This document shows, piece by piece, positions 62,730 through 64,000 of a stretch of DNA of 64,000 nt. The notes below the pieces were generated by a model. The model worked only from the letters and a program-made list of their open reading frames with translations. It had not been told where the DNA came from and made no database searches. Each line of letters opens with the position of its first letter. Position 1 is the stretch's first letter. The DNA comes from Pseudomonas asturiensis (GTDB taxonomy: Bacteria; Pseudomonadota; Gammaproteobacteria; Pseudomonadales; Pseudomonadaceae): positions 1 to 64,000 of the forward strand of contig NZ_FRDA01000012.1 in assembly GCF_900143095.1 (NCBI RefSeq), read 5' to 3'. The position numbers and the translations under genes are program-made.

Positions 62730-63756
62730 TTCATCCTTGCGTAGATGGTGGCCGACCCCGGTGGTCGGCCTGCTGGGCGGTTACCTTGCCAGTCTGGTCG
62801 GCTGGCCGTTGCCCTGGATGGTCGGCTCGTTGCTGGCGATCATCCTGGTGCGCTGCCTGACACGCTGGCAGATCACACAGATCCCCGGTGGCCGCAAATG
62901 CGGCCAGTTGATCATCGGGATCGGCATCGGGCTGCACTTCACTCCCGTGGTGATCGAGCAAGTGCTGGCGCACTTCGGGCTGATTTTCTTCGGTGCGCTG
63001 GTGACGAGCCTGTCGTGCCTGGTGGGTGTCTGGCTGATGTTGCGCACGGGCGAGGACCGACCGACGGCGTTCTTTTCCAGCATGCCGGGCGGTTCCGGCG
63101 AGATGGTTAACCTCGGCGCGCGTAACGGTGCAACCCTGAGCAGCGTCGCGGCCGCACAGAGCCTGCGTGTGCTGGCAGTGGTGTTGTGCGTGCCAGCGAT
63201 CTTCAAATACTTGCTGGGCGATGGCGCGCCAGCGCTGCACGCCACCAGCGTCGATTGGCGCTGGCTGGCATTTTTGCTGCCGTTCGGCGCGTTACTGGCC
63301 TGGCTGTGGCAACGTCTCAAGCAACCCAATCCATGGCTGTTCGGGCCACTGCTGTTGAGCGCGGTGGTGAGTGTGGTCTGGGACCTGAAAATCGGTCTGC
63401 CCAATGGCGCCAGCCAGTTGGGACAATTGCTGATCGGCAGCGGGCTGGGCTGTCACTTCAACCGGGAGTTTTTTCGTCGTGCACCGTCGTTTCTGGGGCG
63501 CACGCTTCTGGGAACCGCACTGACGATGCTGATTGCCGCCCTCGCCGCCTTCGGCCTGAGCGCGTTGACTCATCTGGATCTGCGCTCGCTGACGCTGGGT
63601 ATGATGCCCGGCGGCATTGCCGAGATGAGCCTTACGGCCGAGGTGCTGCAACTGTCGGTGCCACTGGTCACGGCGATGCAGGTCATGCGCCTGCTGTTCG
63701 TGCTGTTTCTGGCCGAGCCGCTGTTCCGGCGCTGGAACAGACGGCTCGCTGACTGA
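62722..63756 (+). CDS. AbrB-family membrane protein
   Basis: 344-residue membrane protein with two related halves of about five helices (duplicate G-Q-L-I-G-G/S-G and P-G-G motifs: MPGGSGEM, MMPGGIAEM). It matches the PF05145 family, sometimes misnamed ammonia monooxygenase. Function unknown. Its ATG lies inside the end of tctA (overlap 62722-62729), so it is translationally coupled and may aid tricarboxylate transport. Confidence 0.87.
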   Translation: MSDSSLRRWWPTPVVGLLGGYLASLVGWPLPWMVGSLLAIILVRCLTRWQITQIPGGRKCGQLIIGIGIGLHFTPVVIEQVLAHFGLIFFGALVTSLSCLVGVWLMLRTGEDRPTAFFSSMPGGSGEMVNLGARNGATLSSVAAAQSLRVLAVVLCVPAIFKYLLGDGAPALHATSVDWRWLAFLLPFGALLAWLWQRLKQPNPWLFGPLLLSAVVSVVWDLKIGLPNGASQLGQLLIGSGLGCHFNREFFRRAPSFLGRTLLGTALTMLIAALAAFGLSALTHLDLRSLTLGMMPGGIAEMSLTAEVLQLSVPLVTAMQVMRLLFVLFLAEPLFRRWNRRLAD

Positions 63757-63761
63757 GCGCT

Positions 63762-64000
63762 TCAGATGTTCGGCAAACGCCAGTCGATCGGCGTAAGGCC
63801 GTTCTGCTCCAGGTATTTGTTGGCCCGTCCGAAATGCCCGTTGCCCAGAAAGCCCTTATAGGCCGACAGCGGCGAGGGATGGACCGAGGTCAGTACCAGA
63901 TGCTTTGTGGCATCGACCAGCTTCTGCTTGCTCTGCGCATGGGCCCCCCACAGCAGAAACACCAGGTGCGGCTGATGCTCGCTGACCACCTGAATGATTC
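63762..64000 (-). CDS. ung: uracil-DNA glycosylase (C-terminal part)
   Basis: The last 79 or so residues of UNG, running off the window end. Landmarks are VFLLWGAHAQSKQ and the catalytic DNA-insertion loop VHPSPLSAYKGF. UNG removes uracil from DNA for base excision repair. Convergent with the AbrB-family gene, six bases apart. Confidence 0.93.
   Translation of the reverse strand, partial: IIQVVSEHQPHLVFLLWGAHAQSKQKLVDATKHLVLTSVHPSPLSAYKGFLGNGHFGRANKYLEQNGLTPIDWRLPNI

Overview
The window reads as chromosomal DNA of a fluorescent pseudomonad, most likely of the Pseudomonas syringae group. Supporting signs are the algU-mucA-mucB-mucD cluster without mucC, a PQQ glucose dehydrogenase beside an OprB-type porin, opgC, cmoAB, a second lon gene, nadB divergent from algU, REP/REPIN repeats of Pseudomonas type and high G+C coding DNA. 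I saw no rRNA, tRNA, CRISPR array, insertion sequence or prophage. The assignment is inference from gene content; I could not search a database.

Layout. 1-9.3 kb: FrnE-like DsbA protein, secreted alpha/beta hydrolase, a MetE-like protein reduced to part of the N-terminal domain opposite metR, ddl-nudix, a cysteine-free L31 (rpmE2) with a Zur-like operator, a membrane-anchored GltB-like flavoprotein and opgC. 9.4-13.2 kb: an A+T-richer patch with three tandem paralogues of unknown function, each behind a close match to a sigma-28 (FliA) promoter, then a convergent secreted protein. 13.2-23 kb: a very long class A PBP-like protein, a His-rich PadR regulator with a siderophore-interacting reductase, Pr6Pr and VF530 proteins, oprB and gcd. 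23-32.6 kb: a catabolic cluster (amidase, 293-residue cyclic imidase/allantoinase-like deacetylase, MFS transporter, two SDRs, small protein, CobW GTPase, periplasmic-binding-protein homologue without signal peptide) opposite a double-HTH GntR regulator. 32.6-37 kb: an operon of a cupredoxin-like protein, a Cache/HAMP/degenerate GGDEF/EAL protein, a DUF3034 protein and a truncated-haemoglobin lipoprotein.

37-42 kb: Lon, a chagasin-type inhibitor lipoprotein, and cmoA-cmoB for wobble-uridine modification. 42-48.3 kb: the conserved housekeeping cluster lepA-lepB-DUF4845-rnc-era-recO-pdxJ. 48.5-52.4 kb: algU-mucA-mucB-mucD envelope-stress operon with an AlgU-type promoter. 52.9-57.2 kb: nadB, ygfX-sdhE, ygfZ and an HDOD protein. 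57.2-63.8 kb: TctD/TctE two-component system opposite tctCBA and an AbrB-family membrane protein. The last gene is the C-terminal part of ung.

The strongest candidate for an undescribed system is the tandem trio at 9.4-11.9 kb. The genes lack Sec signals, have polar Ser/Thr/Pro/Ala-rich N-termini, share a conserved C-terminal domain, and carry sigma-28 promoters with identical internal spacing. This suggests late flagellar-class proteins, possibly exported by the flagellar apparatus. The next most interesting unit is the candidate cyclic-imide degradation operon with its metallochaperone and palindromic operators.
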